Shown piece after piece: positions 9,260-18,107 of a DNA stretch of 64,000 nt (position 1 is its first letter; each line of letters begins with the position of its first letter). The DNA comes from Oceanobacillus sp. HTM 045 (GTDB lineage: Bacteria; Pseudomonadota; Alphaproteobacteria; Rhodobacterales; Rhodobacteraceae). The stretch spans positions 496,001 to 560,000 of the forward strand of contig WNWL01000002.1 of assembly GCA_009733745.1 (NCBI GenBank), written 5' to 3'. The position numbers were made by a program, and so were the translations under genes. The notes under the pieces were generated by a model, which did not search any database, was not told where the DNA came from, and was given only the letters and a program-made list of their open reading frames with translations.

Positions 9260-10803
9260 TGTGGGCCGCGGTCGAACGCGAGGCGGCGCGGCTGGTGCCG
9301 ATCCAACTGCGCGAGCTGTTCGGGGCGGACCCGGCACGGGCGGAGCGGCTGACCTTCCGGCTCGATGACCTGACCGTCGATCTCTCCAAGGAGAAATGGG
9401 ACCAGGGCGTGCTGGATGCCCTGCTCGGTCTCGCCCGCGCGGCGGACGTGGAAGGCCAGCGCGCGCGCCTCTTTGCAGGCGAGCCGGTGAACCTCACCGA
9501 GCACCGCGCCGTCCTTCACATGGCGCTGCGCGGCGGGGCGGAGCCGCCCGCGGGCGACGACGTGCAAGGCACGCTCGACCGTTTCCTCGCCTACGCGGAG
9601 AACGTGCGCGGGCGCGGCATCACCGACGTGGTCAACATAGGCATCGGCGGCTCCGACCTCGGCCCGGCGATGGTGGCGCAGGCGCTCTCGCCCGACATCG
9701 ACGGACCGCGGCTGCATTTCGTCTCCAATGTCGACGGCGCGCATCTCGCCGACACGGTGAAGGGGCTGAACCCGGAAACCACGCTGGTGATCGTCGCCTC
9801 CAAGACCTTCACCACGCTGGAGACCATGGCGAACGCCCGCGCCGCGCGGGAATGGCTCGGCGGGCGCGGCGAGATGGCGGCGGTTTCGACCAACCTGGAG
9901 GGCTGCGCCGAGTTCGGCATCCCGGGGGAGCGCGTTTTCGGCTTTTGGGACTGGGTCGGCGGGCGTTACTCCGTCTGGTCCTCCATCGGGCTGCCGGTCG
10001 CGATCGGCATCGGCGCGGCGAAGTTCCGGGAATTCCTCGCCGGCGCCGCGGCGATGGACGCGCATTTCCGCGACGCGCCGCTGGCGGAGAGCCTGCCCGT
10101 CCTGCTTGCGCTGGCCGGGATCTGGCGGCGCAACGCGATGGGCTGGCCGACGGTCGCGCTGATCCCCTACGACCAGCGCCTCGCCCGATTCCCGGCCTAT
10201 GTCCAGCAGCTCGACATGGAGAGCAACGGCAAGCAGGTCACGCGCGAGGGCGAGGCGGTGCCGACCGCCACCGGCCCGGTGATCTGGGGCGAGCCCGGCA
10301 CCAACGCGCAGCATTCCTTCTTCCAGCTTCTCCATCAGGGAACGGACGTGGTCCCGGTCGACTTCATCGCCGCCGCCACCCCGCGCGACGCCGACGCCGG
10401 GCACCACATGCTGCTGATGGCGAACATGCTGGCGCAGGGCCAGGCGCTGGCCTTTGGCAAGCCGGCGGCGGAGGTGCGTGACGAGATGGCGGCGAAGGGC
10501 GCTTCGTCTGCGGAGATCGAGCGGCTGGTGCCGCACCGGACCTTCCCGGGAGACCGCCCCTCCACCACCATCCTGTTCCGGCGGCTGGACCCGTTCAGCC
10601 TCGGCCGGCTGATCGCGCTCTTCGAGCACAAGGTGTTCGTGCAGGGTGCGATCTGGGGCGTGAACAGCTACGACCAGTGGGGCGTGGAACTTGGCAAGGT
10701 GCTGGCCGTTCGGCTGATCCCGGTCCTGAAGGGCGAGGGAGAGGCGCAGCTCGACGCCTCCACGGCGGCGCTGGCGGCACGGATCGGGGAGTTACAGGAA
10801 TGA
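9259..10803 (+). CDS. pgi: Glucose-6-phosphate isomerase
   Basis: A 514-residue cytosolic isomerase interconverting glucose 6-phosphate and fructose 6-phosphate. Its place inside the operon lets fructose 6-phosphate be routed back into Zwf and the Entner-Doudoroff cycle. Visible motifs are IGGSDLGP, SKTFTTLET, GGRYSVWSSIGLP and the catalytic region WGEPGTNAQHSFFQ. It begins one base into the edd stop (TGATG) and ends overlapping eda (ATGA). Confidence 0.97.
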   Translation: MWAAVEREAARLVPIQLRELFGADPARAERLTFRLDDLTVDLSKEKWDQGVLDALLGLARAADVEGQRARLFAGEPVNLTEHRAVLHMALRGGAEPPAGDDVQGTLDRFLAYAENVRGRGITDVVNIGIGGSDLGPAMVAQALSPDIDGPRLHFVSNVDGAHLADTVKGLNPETTLVIVASKTFTTLETMANARAAREWLGGRGEMAAVSTNLEGCAEFGIPGERVFGFWDWVGGRYSVWSSIGLPVAIGIGAAKFREFLAGAAAMDAHFRDAPLAESLPVLLALAGIWRRNAMGWPTVALIPYDQRLARFPAYVQQLDMESNGKQVTREGEAVPTATGPVIWGEPGTNAQHSFFQLLHQGTDVVPVDFIAAATPRDADAGHHMLLMANMLAQGQALAFGKPAAEVRDEMAAKGASSAEIERLVPHRTFPGDRPSTTILFRRLDPFSLGRLIALFEHKVFVQGAIWGVNSYDQWGVELGKVLAVRLIPVLKGEGEAQLDASTAALAARIGELQE

Positions 10804-11426
10804 GTATCGAGACCTTTTGCGGCATGGCCCCGGTGATCCCGGTGCTGACGGTAGACGACGCCGCGACCGCGCCGGACCTCGCGAAGGCGCTGGTGGCGGG
10901 CGGGCTGCCGGTGCTGGAGGTCACGCTCCGCACCCCCGCCGCGCTCGACGCGGTCAAGGCGATGGTGGCCGCCGTGCCGGACGCGGTGGTCGGCGTCGGC
11001 ACGGTGATGAACCCGGCGGACATGGCCGCCTCCGCCGTGGCGGGCGCGAAGTTCGCGGTCTCGCCCGGTTGCACCGACGCCATTGTCGCCGCGTCGAAGG
11101 CGGAGGGGGTGCCGCTGCTGCCCGGCGTCGCCACACCGTCCGAGGCGATGCGCGCCACTGAGCATGGGCTGGAGATTCTGAAGTTCTTCCCCGCCGAGCA
11201 GAACGGCGGTGCGCCGGTCCTCAGGGCCTGGGCCGCGCCGCTGCGGCGGATCCGCTTCTGCCCGACCGGCGGGGTCTCGCCTTCGAACGCGCCGGACTAC
11301 CTGTCGCTGCCGAACGTGGTCTGCGTCGGCGGTTCCTGGGTCGCGCCGAAGGACGCCGTGGCGGCGGGCGACTGGGCGCGGATCGAGGCGCTGGCGCGCG
11401 AAGCCGCGGCCCTTCCGCGAGGCTGA
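10800..11426 (+). CDS. eda: 2-dehydro-3-deoxyphosphogluconate aldolase
   Basis: A 208-residue cytosolic class I aldolase that splits KDPG to pyruvate and glyceraldehyde 3-phosphate, completing the Entner-Doudoroff pathway. The Schiff-base lysine is in LKFFPAEQ, the catalytic glutamate in VLEVTLRT, and the phosphate-binding loop in FCPTGGVSPSN. Length is normal. The ATG overlaps the pgi stop, so pgi and eda are coupled. No gnd lies in this operon. Confidence 0.96.
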   Translation: MSIETFCGMAPVIPVLTVDDAATAPDLAKALVAGGLPVLEVTLRTPAALDAVKAMVAAVPDAVVGVGTVMNPADMAASAVAGAKFAVSPGCTDAIVAASKAEGVPLLPGVATPSEAMRATEHGLEILKFFPAEQNGGAPVLRAWAAPLRRIRFCPTGGVSPSNAPDYLSLPNVVCVGGSWVAPKDAVAAGDWARIEALAREAAALPRG

Positions 11427-11465
11427 AACCGGCCCCGCGCACGGCGCCCGCGGCCCGAAGGGCAA

Positions 11466-11500
11466 GGATTCGTGATCCCAACCATCACGGATTCTCTCTT
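11466..11500 (+). terminator. Probable terminator after the Entner-Doudoroff operon
   Basis: Arms GATTCGTGAT and ATCACGGATTC (about 11467-11494) pair with wobble across a short loop and are followed by TCTCTCTT. It lies 40 bases after eda and before the aminotransferase start. Confidence 0.55.
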
Positions 11501-11558
11501 GCACCACCTCATGCCTTGCCTAGCCTCTCGGGGTCATTCCACGGACGGATTCAGTCAA

Positions 11559-12782
11559 ATGTCGCTGCGCAACGGTCGCCACCAGCTCTCCATTCCCGGC
11601 CCCTCGGTCATTCCCGACCGCGTGCTCAATGCCATGCACCGGCAGATGCCGAACATCTACGAGGGCGCGCTGGCCGACCTCGCGGACAGTGTTATCGCCG
11701 ACCTGCCCGGCGTGGCGCGCACTTCCGGACACGCCTTCATCGGCATCTGCAACGGCCACGGGGCGTGGGAGATGGCGCTCTCCAACACGCTCTCGCGCGG
11801 CGACAGGGTGCTGGTGCTCGAGTCCGGCCGCTTCGCGGTCGGCTGGGGCGAGTATGCCCGACGCCTCGGCATCGAGGTGGAGGTGCTGAACGCACCGCCG
11901 CGGCGCGGCGTCAGCCCGGCGGCGGTCGAGGCGCGGCTGCGGGAGGACAGCGAACACGCCATCAGGGCCGTGCTCGTGGTGCAGGTGGACACCGCCTCCT
12001 CGGTCTGGAACGACATCGCCGCCATCCGGCGGGCGATCGACGCGGCCGGGCACCCGGCGCTTTACATGGTCGACTGCATCGCCTCGATGGGCTGCGTGCC
12101 GTTCGAGATGGACGCATGGGGCGTCGACGTCACGGTCGGCGGCGCGCAGAAGGGGTTGATGGTGCCGCCGGGCATCGCCTTCAACTGGGCTAACCAGAAA
12201 GCGCTCGCGGCGCACCGGGAGGCCGGGCTGCGCACCGCCTACTGGGACTGGACGCCGCGGATGGGCGAGGGCGAGGTCTATCTCCGCTTCGCCGGCACTG
12301 CGCCGATCCCGCATCTCTACGGGCTGCGCGAGGCGCTCGACATGATCGCCGAGGAGGGGCTGGAGAACATCTGGCACCGCCACGCGGTGCTGGCCCGCGC
12401 GGTGCGCGCGGCGGTCGCGGCGTGGTCCGCGCCGGGCGGACTGGAATTCGTGATCGTCGACCCGGAGGCGCGGGCGGATTCGGTCACGACGCTCTACACC
12501 AACGGCGTCGACGCCAGCCGGCTGCGGCGGATCTGCGAGGACGAGGCGGGGCTGACACTCGGCATCGGCCTCGGCGAGCAGTTCTCCGGCAAGGCGTTCC
12601 GCATCGGCCACATGGGCCACCTCAACCCGCCGATGGCGCTCGGCACGCTCGGCACCATCGAGGCCGCGCTCGCAGCGATGGCCGCGCCGATGACCGCCTC
12701 CGGCGTCGCCGCGGCGAGCCGGGTGATCGCCGGGGAGATGGCCGCGGGGATGGTTCCGGAACTGGCCAAGGCCGGGGAGTAG
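11559..12782 (+). CDS. Class V aminotransferase, serine/alanine-glyoxylate type
   Basis: A 407-residue cytosolic pyridoxal-phosphate enzyme of the alanine-glyoxylate / serine-glyoxylate family. The N-terminal PGPSVIPDRVL motif, the cofactor region MVDCIASMGC and the Schiff-base lysine in GGAQKGLMVPPG are all visible. The preferred donor (serine, alanine or aspartate) cannot be told from sequence. I chose the ATG at 11559 because the family starts directly before the PGPS motif. A GTG at 11472 would add 29 atypical residues and fall in the terminator. Downstream lies a copy of the dispersed repeat, then convergent arfB. Confidence 0.85.
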   Translation: MSLRNGRHQLSIPGPSVIPDRVLNAMHRQMPNIYEGALADLADSVIADLPGVARTSGHAFIGICNGHGAWEMALSNTLSRGDRVLVLESGRFAVGWGEYARRLGIEVEVLNAPPRRGVSPAAVEARLREDSEHAIRAVLVVQVDTASSVWNDIAAIRRAIDAAGHPALYMVDCIASMGCVPFEMDAWGVDVTVGGAQKGLMVPPGIAFNWANQKALAAHREAGLRTAYWDWTPRMGEGEVYLRFAGTAPIPHLYGLREALDMIAEEGLENIWHRHAVLARAVRAAVAAWSAPGGLEFVIVDPEARADSVTTLYTNGVDASRLRRICEDEAGLTLGIGLGEQFSGKAFRIGHMGHLNPPMALGTLGTIEAALAAMAAPMTASGVAAASRVIAGEMAAGMVPELAKAGE

Positions 12783-12920
12783 CCGGGCGGTCAGTGCGCC
12801 GCGTCCCGTGGCGCACGCCGTGGCCTGTGGCTCACGCGCGGCGCGTGGCTGATTACAGCGCCTCTGGGTGGGGCCTTTTGGCTGGCGTGCTTTCGCGAAA
12901 CCAACCGTGGTCAGAGATGA

Positions 12921-13082
12921 GGGACATGTCCGGCCCTGGTCGGGCGGGGTGTTTCGCTGGGTTTCCTTGATTTATCCTCGCGCACCCTCCCGCCTTCCGA
13001 CCATCTTGCAGCGGCAGAGAACGCCCGGCCACGGGGAGGGCCGGAAGCCGTTCAAACCTGGCCCGGGCTGGTCGCCCGTGCG
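12921..13082 (+). repeat. Dispersed intergenic repeat family A, copy 1
   Basis: First of five copies of an element of about 155 bp. Its left hairpin lies around GGCCCTGGTCGGGCG and its centre has the short AT-rich TTGATTTAT. Its right part reads AACGCCCGGCC, then a GGGGAGGGCCGG arm, then a CTGGCCCGGGCTGGTCGCCCG tail trimmed here to its pattern. It fills most of the 320-base gap between two convergent genes, and I see no gene in that gap. Confidence 0.8.
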
Positions 13083-13102
13083 ATGGCGGGTCGTAGTCTG
13101 GC

Positions 13103-13531
13103 CTAATCCGCGTCCGGGGTCTGGCGCAGGGCCTTGACCTGTCCGCGCTGGGTCTTGGCGTCCATCCGGCGGCGTTGCGAGGCGCGGGTGGGCTTGGTGG
13201 GGATGCGCCGCTTGGGGCGTTCGGTGGCCTTGCGGACCAATTCCACGAGGCGTTCCAGCGCATCCTCGCGGTTCCGGCTCTGGGAGCGGTACTGGTCGGC
13301 CTGGATGATCACCGCGCCGTCCTGCGTCCAGCGCCTGCCGGCCAGGCGGCGGAGGCGGTTCTTGACGTCGGGCGGCAGGTTGGGCGAGCGCGCCGCCTCG
13401 AAGCGCAGCACGACCGCCGTCTCCACCTTGTTGACGTTCTGCCCGCCGGGCCCGGAGGCGCGGGCGAAGGTCTCGGTGATCTCCCAGGGCTGGAGCGAGA
13501 TCGTCTCGGTTATGCGGATCGGGTCAGGCAC
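13103..13531 (-). CDS. arfB: Alternative ribosome-rescue factor ArfB (class I release factor-like)
   Basis: A 142-residue protein with the peptidyl-tRNA hydrolysis motif GGQ at residues 29-31 within ASGPGGQNVNKVET. It lacks the codon-recognition domain of RF1/RF2 and has a basic C-terminal tail rich in Lys and Arg. In ArfB/ICT1 that tail enters the empty mRNA channel of stalled ribosomes. The length matches ArfB (about 140). It would free ribosomes stuck on mRNAs without a stop codon. It faces the aminotransferase gene across the repeat and ends near the next gene on the same strand, with a three-base gap. Confidence 0.93.
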   Translation of the reverse strand: MPDPIRITETISLQPWEITETFARASGPGGQNVNKVETAVVLRFEAARSPNLPPDVKNRLRRLAGRRWTQDGAVIIQADQYRSQSRNREDALERLVELVRKATERPKRRIPTKPTRASQRRRMDAKTQRGQVKALRQTPDAD

Positions 13532-13534
13532 ATC

Positions 13535-14143
13535 TCAGGCGGGCCGGAGCCGTGCGGCGATGAGGCGGAAGGGCACCAGCGCCAACAGCGCCAGCACCAG
13601 CTTCACGCCGAAATCGGCAACCCCGAGCGAGACCCAGAGCGGCGCCACGGGGCCCGCACCCAGCAAGGGCAGCGCCTCGTTGGCCCATGCCACCTCGTCG
13701 GCGGGGTCGATGAAGACGAACCATGTCGAGAAGGCGACCGAGAAGAAGATCGCCGTGTCGAGCGCCGAGCCGGCCAGCGAGGAGACCAGCGGCGCGCGCC
13801 ACCAACTGCCCTCGCGGAGCCTCGCGAAGATCTGCACGTCGACCATCTGGGCGACGAGGAAGGCGGTGCCCGAACCGATGGCGATGCGCAGCGTGGTCGC
13901 GTCCAGCCCGGCGGCGATGAACGAACAGACGATGCCGGTGGCGAAGCCTGCCAGCACCACGCGCCGCGCCGCGGCCTTGCCCCAGGTGCGGTTGGCGAGA
14001 TCCGTGACGAGGAAGGCGAACGGATAGGTGAACGCGCCCCAGGTGAGCCAGTCGCCCATCAGGAACTGCACCAGCACGTTCGACGCGACCACGATCGCGG
14101 CCATTGCCGCGATGGCCACCAGTATGCCCCGGTTCTTCGTCAT
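13535..14143 (-). CDS. Queuosine-precursor transporter of the VUT family (YhhQ-like)
   Basis: A 202-residue inner-membrane protein with about six hydrophobic helices. The segment FAFLVTDLANRTWGK matches the VUT/YhhQ signature, where the family imports queuosine precursors such as preQ1 or preQ0. I chose the ATG at 14143 because it directly precedes the first helix; an earlier codon at 14218 would add 25 polar residues. It lies three bases upstream of arfB, so both are probably on one transcript. A perfect palindrome lies 68 bases upstream. Confidence 0.85.
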   Translation of the reverse strand: MTKNRGILVAIAAMAAIVVASNVLVQFLMGDWLTWGAFTYPFAFLVTDLANRTWGKAAARRVVLAGFATGIVCSFIAAGLDATTLRIAIGSGTAFLVAQMVDVQIFARLREGSWWRAPLVSSLAGSALDTAIFFSVAFSTWFVFIDPADEVAWANEALPLLGAGPVAPLWVSLGVADFGVKLVLALLALVPFRLIAARLRPA

Positions 14144-14210
14144 CTCGCTCACCTCGGTCAGAAGGGCGAGCGTGTACTCGGAATCGCCCCCTGGTGCAAT
14201 GGGGTGACGC

Positions 14211-14228
14211 GGTTGCAAGGTTGCAACC
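14211..14228. promoter_or_regulatory. Perfect palindrome upstream of the VUT transporter gene
   Basis: GGTTGCAA at 14211-14218 and TTGCAACC at 14221-14228 are exact inverse complements around a two-base spacer. The position, 68 bases before the transporter start, suits an operator for a dimeric repressor. The bound factor is unknown. The rest of the gap 14144-14355 shows no gene. Confidence 0.5.
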
Positions 14229-14355
14229 CCGACAAGGCACTGAAATCACTCGTAAAAAGTGTTAGCGCCGCCGGTGGCACGCCTGCCCGGCGGGTGCGCG
14301 GTGCCGCTGACGCCCGCGCCTGGACTGCCCGGGTGGGGCAGGTGGCGGGCAGGCG

Positions 14356-15696
14356 TCAGAGCGCGGGGCCGAGTTCCAGCTTCGAGCCGTCCGAGAAGCG
14401 GGAGAAGCGGAAGCGGCTCACGTCATGGCCGGGCGCGCGTCCCGTCATCAGGTCGGCCATCACCCTGCCCGCGCCGGGGCCGATGCCGAAGCCGTGCCCG
14501 GAGAAGCCGGTGGCGATCCAGAGACCCGGCACCGCCGCGACCTCGTCGAGCACCGGCACCACGTCGGGCGTGGTGTCGATCATCCCGGCCCAGGCCTTCG
14601 CGATCGGCGTACCCTTCAGCTTCGGCAGGATCTCGCCCATGCGCCGTTCGATCCGCTTCACCGCGCCGGCATTCGGGGCGGGGTCGAGCACGCGCATCTT
14701 CTCGAAGGGCGACGGCGCGTCCTCGCTCCAGTTCCGCGGCGTGCCCCAGGCATCGGGGAAGCCCGAGGGCGCGGCGGGGCGGATCGCGCTGCTCTCGCGC
14801 GAGGCCATGAAGCAGGGCCAGAAGGTCCGCATCCGGGCCAGCGTGTCGCGGCCGATGAAATGCTCGTGGAAGTCGCAGAGCGCCAGCGTGTAGCCGCCAT
14901 CCGCCCGGCGGCGGAAGGCGAGCCTGTCATCGGCGGCGTTGCCGGCGAAGACCTCGGCGCAGGGCGCCGTCGCCGCGACGGTGGCGCGCACCGCGAGCTG
15001 CGGCAGGTCCACCCCGTGGCGCTGGAGCAGGAGGCGTGACCACGCGCCCGCGGCGACGAGCACCCTGCCCGCGCGGATGCGGCCATTCTCCGTCACCACT
15101 CCCGCGACCCGGCCGCCCTCGATGTCGAGGCTGCGCACCGCGCAGTCCTCGGTCACGGCGACCCCGGCGCGCCGGGCGGCGCGGGCGAAGGCCGGCACCG
15201 CCAGCCAGGGTTCCGCGCGGCCGTCGCTCGGGGTAACGATGCCGCCCGTCCAGCGCTCGCCGGGTGTGTCGACCAGGCCGCGCACCTCGGCCGCGGTCAG
15301 CAGGCGGGTGTCGAGCTGGTGCGCGCGGGCGATGCCGTACCACCGCTCGAAGCCGGCCATGTCCGCCTCGGTCGCGGCGATGTAGAGCACGCCTTCGCGG
15401 CGGAAGCCGGTGTCCTCGCCGGTGATCTCGCCCATCCGGTCCCAGACCGTCAGCGCCTCGGTCATGATCGGCAGTTCGGCGGCGTCGCGGCCCTGCTGGC
15501 GCACCCAGCCCCAGTTGCGGCTCGACTGCTCGCCCGCGACGCGGCCCTTCTCCAGCACCGCGACCCTGAGGCCCCTTTCGGCGAGGAACCATGCGGCCGA
15601 GACGCCCGCCACGCCGCCGCCGACGATGGCGACATCCACCTCCGCCGGGAGCGGGTCGGAGAACCCCACCGGTGTCGTTGCCGTGATCGCGCCCAT
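14356..15696 (-). CDS. FAD-dependent oxidoreductase, DadA / amine oxidase type
   Basis: A 446-residue flavoprotein of the DAO family, which oxidises D-amino acids, sarcosine-like or glutamyl-polyamine substrates. The dinucleotide-binding motif VAIVGGGVAGVSAAW is near residue 20, the SSRNWGWVRQQGRD segment follows, and the C-terminal flavin region IATGFSGHGFGIGPGAG is present. No quinone-anchoring or signal peptide is seen, so a cytosolic or membrane-associated place is likely. I chose the start at 15696 because it directly precedes the Rossmann fold. The substrate is not predictable. Confidence 0.85.
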   Translation of the reverse strand: MGAITATTPVGFSDPLPAEVDVAIVGGGVAGVSAAWFLAERGLRVAVLEKGRVAGEQSSRNWGWVRQQGRDAAELPIMTEALTVWDRMGEITGEDTGFRREGVLYIAATEADMAGFERWYGIARAHQLDTRLLTAAEVRGLVDTPGERWTGGIVTPSDGRAEPWLAVPAFARAARRAGVAVTEDCAVRSLDIEGGRVAGVVTENGRIRAGRVLVAAGAWSRLLLQRHGVDLPQLAVRATVAATAPCAEVFAGNAADDRLAFRRRADGGYTLALCDFHEHFIGRDTLARMRTFWPCFMASRESSAIRPAAPSGFPDAWGTPRNWSEDAPSPFEKMRVLDPAPNAGAVKRIERRMGEILPKLKGTPIAKAWAGMIDTTPDVVPVLDEVAAVPGLWIATGFSGHGFGIGPGAGRVMADLMTGRAPGHDVSRFRFSRFSDGSKLELGPAL

Positions 15697-15781
15697 GCCG
15701 CCCCGCCTGACCTGCCTCGTGACGAGCGGTATCAGCGGCGCAAGGCGGCGGCAAGATGCTGCAGTGCGGTATCCGGGCGGC

Positions 15782-16207
15782 TCAGCCCGGCAGGGGCGCC
15801 AGCAGGCCGACGATGGCGAAGAGGAGGCCGATTCCGAGAAGCGCACCGCCCAGCGCGTAGTTCCCCGCGCCGGGCAGGCGCGCGGTGCCGGGTTCGGCGG
15901 GATTGACGAGGATGTCCATCTCCGCCCCCTGCGCGAAGTCGAACGTGGTGGAGAAAGTCGCCGTCTCCGCCTCCCGCTCGGTGCCGTCGGGCGCGGTGTA
16001 GGTGAAGATCGGCCGGAAGGTGGTCGTCACCCCGCCGCCGGACTGCGCCCGGGCCGTGGACGTCCGCACCGCCCTGACGCGCCCGCGCACCCGCTCCGCG
16101 CCGGAGAGGAACCGCCAGGCGCTGAAGAGCAGCCACGCGCCGACCGCGACGAAGATCCAGGGCAGGACCCGCAGCACGACGAGGATCAGGAGGCCGGTCC
16201 AGTCCAT
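15782..16207 (-). CDS. DUF3592 membrane protein
   Basis: A 141-residue protein with a hydrophobic helix at residues 5-27, a beta-rich soluble middle (TFRPIFTYTAPDG) and a second helix near residues 117-137. This matches the DUF3592 family, whose function is unknown. The ATG at 16207 starts just before the first helix; an upstream in-frame codon would add 18 unlikely residues. It lies between the oxidase and kpsM, on the same strand as both, but with gaps of 85 and 111 bases. Confidence 0.75.
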   Translation of the reverse strand: MDWTGLLILVVLRVLPWIFVAVGAWLLFSAWRFLSGAERVRGRVRAVRTSTARAQSGGGVTTTFRPIFTYTAPDGTEREAETATFSTTFDFAQGAEMDILVNPAEPGTARLPGAGNYALGGALLGIGLLFAIVGLLAPLPG

Positions 16208-16262
16208 GCGCCCCTCCGGAGGTTGGTGCGGGACTGTCCCATGGCGCGCCACGGGCGGCAAC

Positions 16263-16280
16263 CCCGGCGCACACGCCGGG
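16263..16280 (-). terminator. Stem-loop downstream of kpsM
   Basis: Seven-base perfect arms CCCGGCG and CGCCGGG enclose the loop CACA, 39 bases beyond the kpsM stop. No clear T-run follows on the minus strand, so termination is only a possibility. Confidence 0.35.
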
Positions 16281-16318
16281 TAGCTCGGTGCGGGGCGCGG
16301 AGTAGCGGGGGGCGGGGG

Positions 16319-17143
16319 TCAGGCCCCGGGGAAGTGGCTCGCCGAGTAGTTCCGCCGCACATAGCTCTCGCCGAGGAAGCCCAGCACGAGGAACGCGAAG
16401 GTAAACACCACCGGGTAGACCAGCGTCGTCGTGTGCGCCGTGTAGTTCACGAACACCGCCGAGCGCATCTGGTCGATGATGTGGAACAGCGGGTTCCAGT
16501 CGTAGAACTCGCGGTAGGGCGCGTTGTTGCCGAGGAAGAACTTGCCCGAGGTGAAGAACATGATCCGCGTATAGGCCACCTTCACCACCCCGGCCCAGGT
16601 GAAGTAGCGTTGGAGCGCGAGGAACACCATGCCGAGCCCGATGCCGTAGACCCAGGCGATGAAGATCGCGAACATCGCCGTCAGCGGGTACTGCATCTCC
16701 CACACGCCGCGCAGCAGGTAGTTCAGCGAGAAGATCACGATGAAGGCCAGTGCGTTCTGGTAGGCGGCGGCGGTGGCCTTGACGCAGACGAACATGAACG
16801 GCGTCGCCCGCTGGTGCGGCATCATCGAGGGGTTCACCGCCCCGGCCACGGCGCTCGCGGTCTTGATGTGGAAGAAGAACACCATGAAGCCGGTAAGCAG
16901 GAAGGTGAGGTCGTCGCCCCGCACCGGCGCCGAGCGCATCCGCATCAGTTCCATCATCGCGTAGAACAGCAGGCAGGTCGCCAGCGGGGTCGCGATGGTG
17001 ATGAGAATCCCCAGTGCCGCGTTGCGCTGCTGGATTCGCAGGTCGCGCACCGTCATGGAATAGACGAGCGACATAAAGGCCTGCGTTGCAACCAGAAATG
17101 ATTGCCGCGTCCGCCTTGGAAATGTTCCGGTTGTCTCTCTCAT
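16319..17143 (-). CDS. kpsM: Capsule polysaccharide ABC exporter permease (KpsM-type)
   Basis: A 274-residue inner-membrane ABC-2 permease with about six helices, the membrane subunit that moves capsule polysaccharide across the inner membrane. The N-terminal amphipathic stretch (SMTVRDLRIQQRNAALGIL) and the C-terminal helix LVYPVVFTFAFLVLGFLG are typical of KpsM/Wzm. Its ATPase partner KpsT and co-polymerase KpsE are encoded 12 to 14 kb away, at 30749-31396 and 29257-30756. The reverse-strand ATG at 17143 is 18 bases from a CGCGAA/TTCGCG palindrome. Confidence 0.88.
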   Translation of the reverse strand: MRETTGTFPRRTRQSFLVATQAFMSLVYSMTVRDLRIQQRNAALGILITIATPLATCLLFYAMMELMRMRSAPVRGDDLTFLLTGFMVFFFHIKTASAVAGAVNPSMMPHQRATPFMFVCVKATAAAYQNALAFIVIFSLNYLLRGVWEMQYPLTAMFAIFIAWVYGIGLGMVFLALQRYFTWAGVVKVAYTRIMFFTSGKFFLGNNAPYREFYDWNPLFHIIDQMRSAVFVNYTAHTTTLVYPVVFTFAFLVLGFLGESYVRRNYSASHFPGA

Positions 17144-17161
17144 CGCTTCCGACTAAACACT

Positions 17162-17175
17162 CGCGAAACTTCGCG
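17162..17175. promoter_or_regulatory. Short palindrome in the kpsM / cysQ divergent promoter region
   Basis: CGCGAA and TTCGCG are perfect inverse complements with a two-base spacer. They sit in the 163-base gap between the divergent kpsM and cysQ genes, which is visibly richer in A and T than the surrounding DNA. It may be an operator; no regulator is known. Confidence 0.35.
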
Positions 17176-17306
17176 GTTCAGCGCGGCGAAAATACGCGCT
17201 ACTTCGTTGAAATGCCACATTTAGCTCAGATAGAGTTGCGGTGGGGTGAATCGAAGATTGGCGTGGGTCCGCACCGGAAGGTGTGACGCCGAATCGCGGG
17301 CGAGGG

Positions 17307-18107
17307 ATGAGTACAGAACAGACGTTACGCCAGCTGGCTCTCGAGGCCGGCAGGGCCATCATGACAGTCCGGTCCGCGCCCGATTTCGAGGTCCGTTCCA
17401 AGGCTGACAACAGCCCGGTGACCGAGGCCGACGAGGCGGCGGACGCCATCATCGGCGCCGGCCTGCGCGCGGCCTTCCCCGACATCCCCGCGGTGACTGA
17501 GGAAGATGCGTCCAGCCATGTCGGCGGCCACGCGCGGTTCTTTCTCGTGGACCCGCTCGACGGCACGCGCGACTTCGTCGGCGGGCGCACCGACTTCACG
17601 GTCAACATCGCCCTGATCGAGGACGGCGTGCCGGTGCTCGGCATCGTCCACGCCCCGGCCAAGGGCCGGCTGTTCCGCACCCTGCCCTCAGGCCCGGTGC
17701 AGGAGGAGGTGGACGCCGACGGCGTGCCGGTGCCCGGCACCGAGCGCCCGATTGCCTGCCGCGCGCCCGACAATTCCGCGCTGGACGTGGTCGCCTCGAA
17801 GTCGCACCGCGACCAAGCGACCGACGACTTCATCGCCCGCTTCCCCGTGCGCGACTTCAAGGCGGCGGGATCGTCGCTCAAGTTCTGCCTCGTGGCGGCA
17901 GGCGAGGCGGATTTCTACCCCCGCCTGGGGCGCACGATGGAGTGGGACACCGCCGCCGGCCACGCGGTGCTGCGCGCCGCCGGGGGCACGGTGCTCGACT
18001 TCGCCACCCACGCGCCGCTCGCCTATGGCAAGCCGGGCTACGAGAACCCGCATTTCCTGGCACTCTCCGAGGGCGTCGACCTCAGCCCGGCGCGGGCCTG
18101 CGCATGA
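17307..18107 (+). CDS. cysQ: Inositol monophosphatase-family phosphatase, CysQ-like
   Basis: A 266-residue metal-dependent phosphatase with the family motif PLDGTRDF and the second metal-site motif MEWDTAAGHAVL. CysQ removes the 3'-phosphate of 3'-phosphoadenosine 5'-phosphate, the by-product of sulfotransferases. That fits the double sulfotransferase encoded at 25326 in this locus, but inositol or other sugar phosphates remain possible. GAGGG precedes the ATG; a GTG at 17283 is less likely. The stop overlaps kdsB as ATGA. Confidence 0.85.
   Translation: MSTEQTLRQLALEAGRAIMTVRSAPDFEVRSKADNSPVTEADEAADAIIGAGLRAAFPDIPAVTEEDASSHVGGHARFFLVDPLDGTRDFVGGRTDFTVNIALIEDGVPVLGIVHAPAKGRLFRTLPSGPVQEEVDADGVPVPGTERPIACRAPDNSALDVVASKSHRDQATDDFIARFPVRDFKAAGSSLKFCLVAAGEADFYPRLGRTMEWDTAAGHAVLRAAGGTVLDFATHAPLAYGKPGYENPHFLALSEGVDLSPARACA

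Noticed and set aside
12921-13082. Small open frames inside the dispersed repeat
   Set aside because: The same reading occurs in all copies because the DNA is repeated; stops and frames differ and there is no ribosome-binding site.
13103-13531. Peptide chain release factor 2
   Set aside because: GGQ is present but the codon-recognition domain is missing and the length is 142 residues, fitting ArfB.
14200-14300. A tRNA-like or riboswitch structure upstream of the VUT transporter
   Set aside because: No T-loop consensus or cloverleaf can be drawn, and no preQ1-type pseudoknot is convincing; only the palindrome remains.
15732-16703. A 323-codon minus-strand frame overlapping DUF3592 and kpsM
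   Set aside because: It covers two recognisable genes in another frame and shows no domain.
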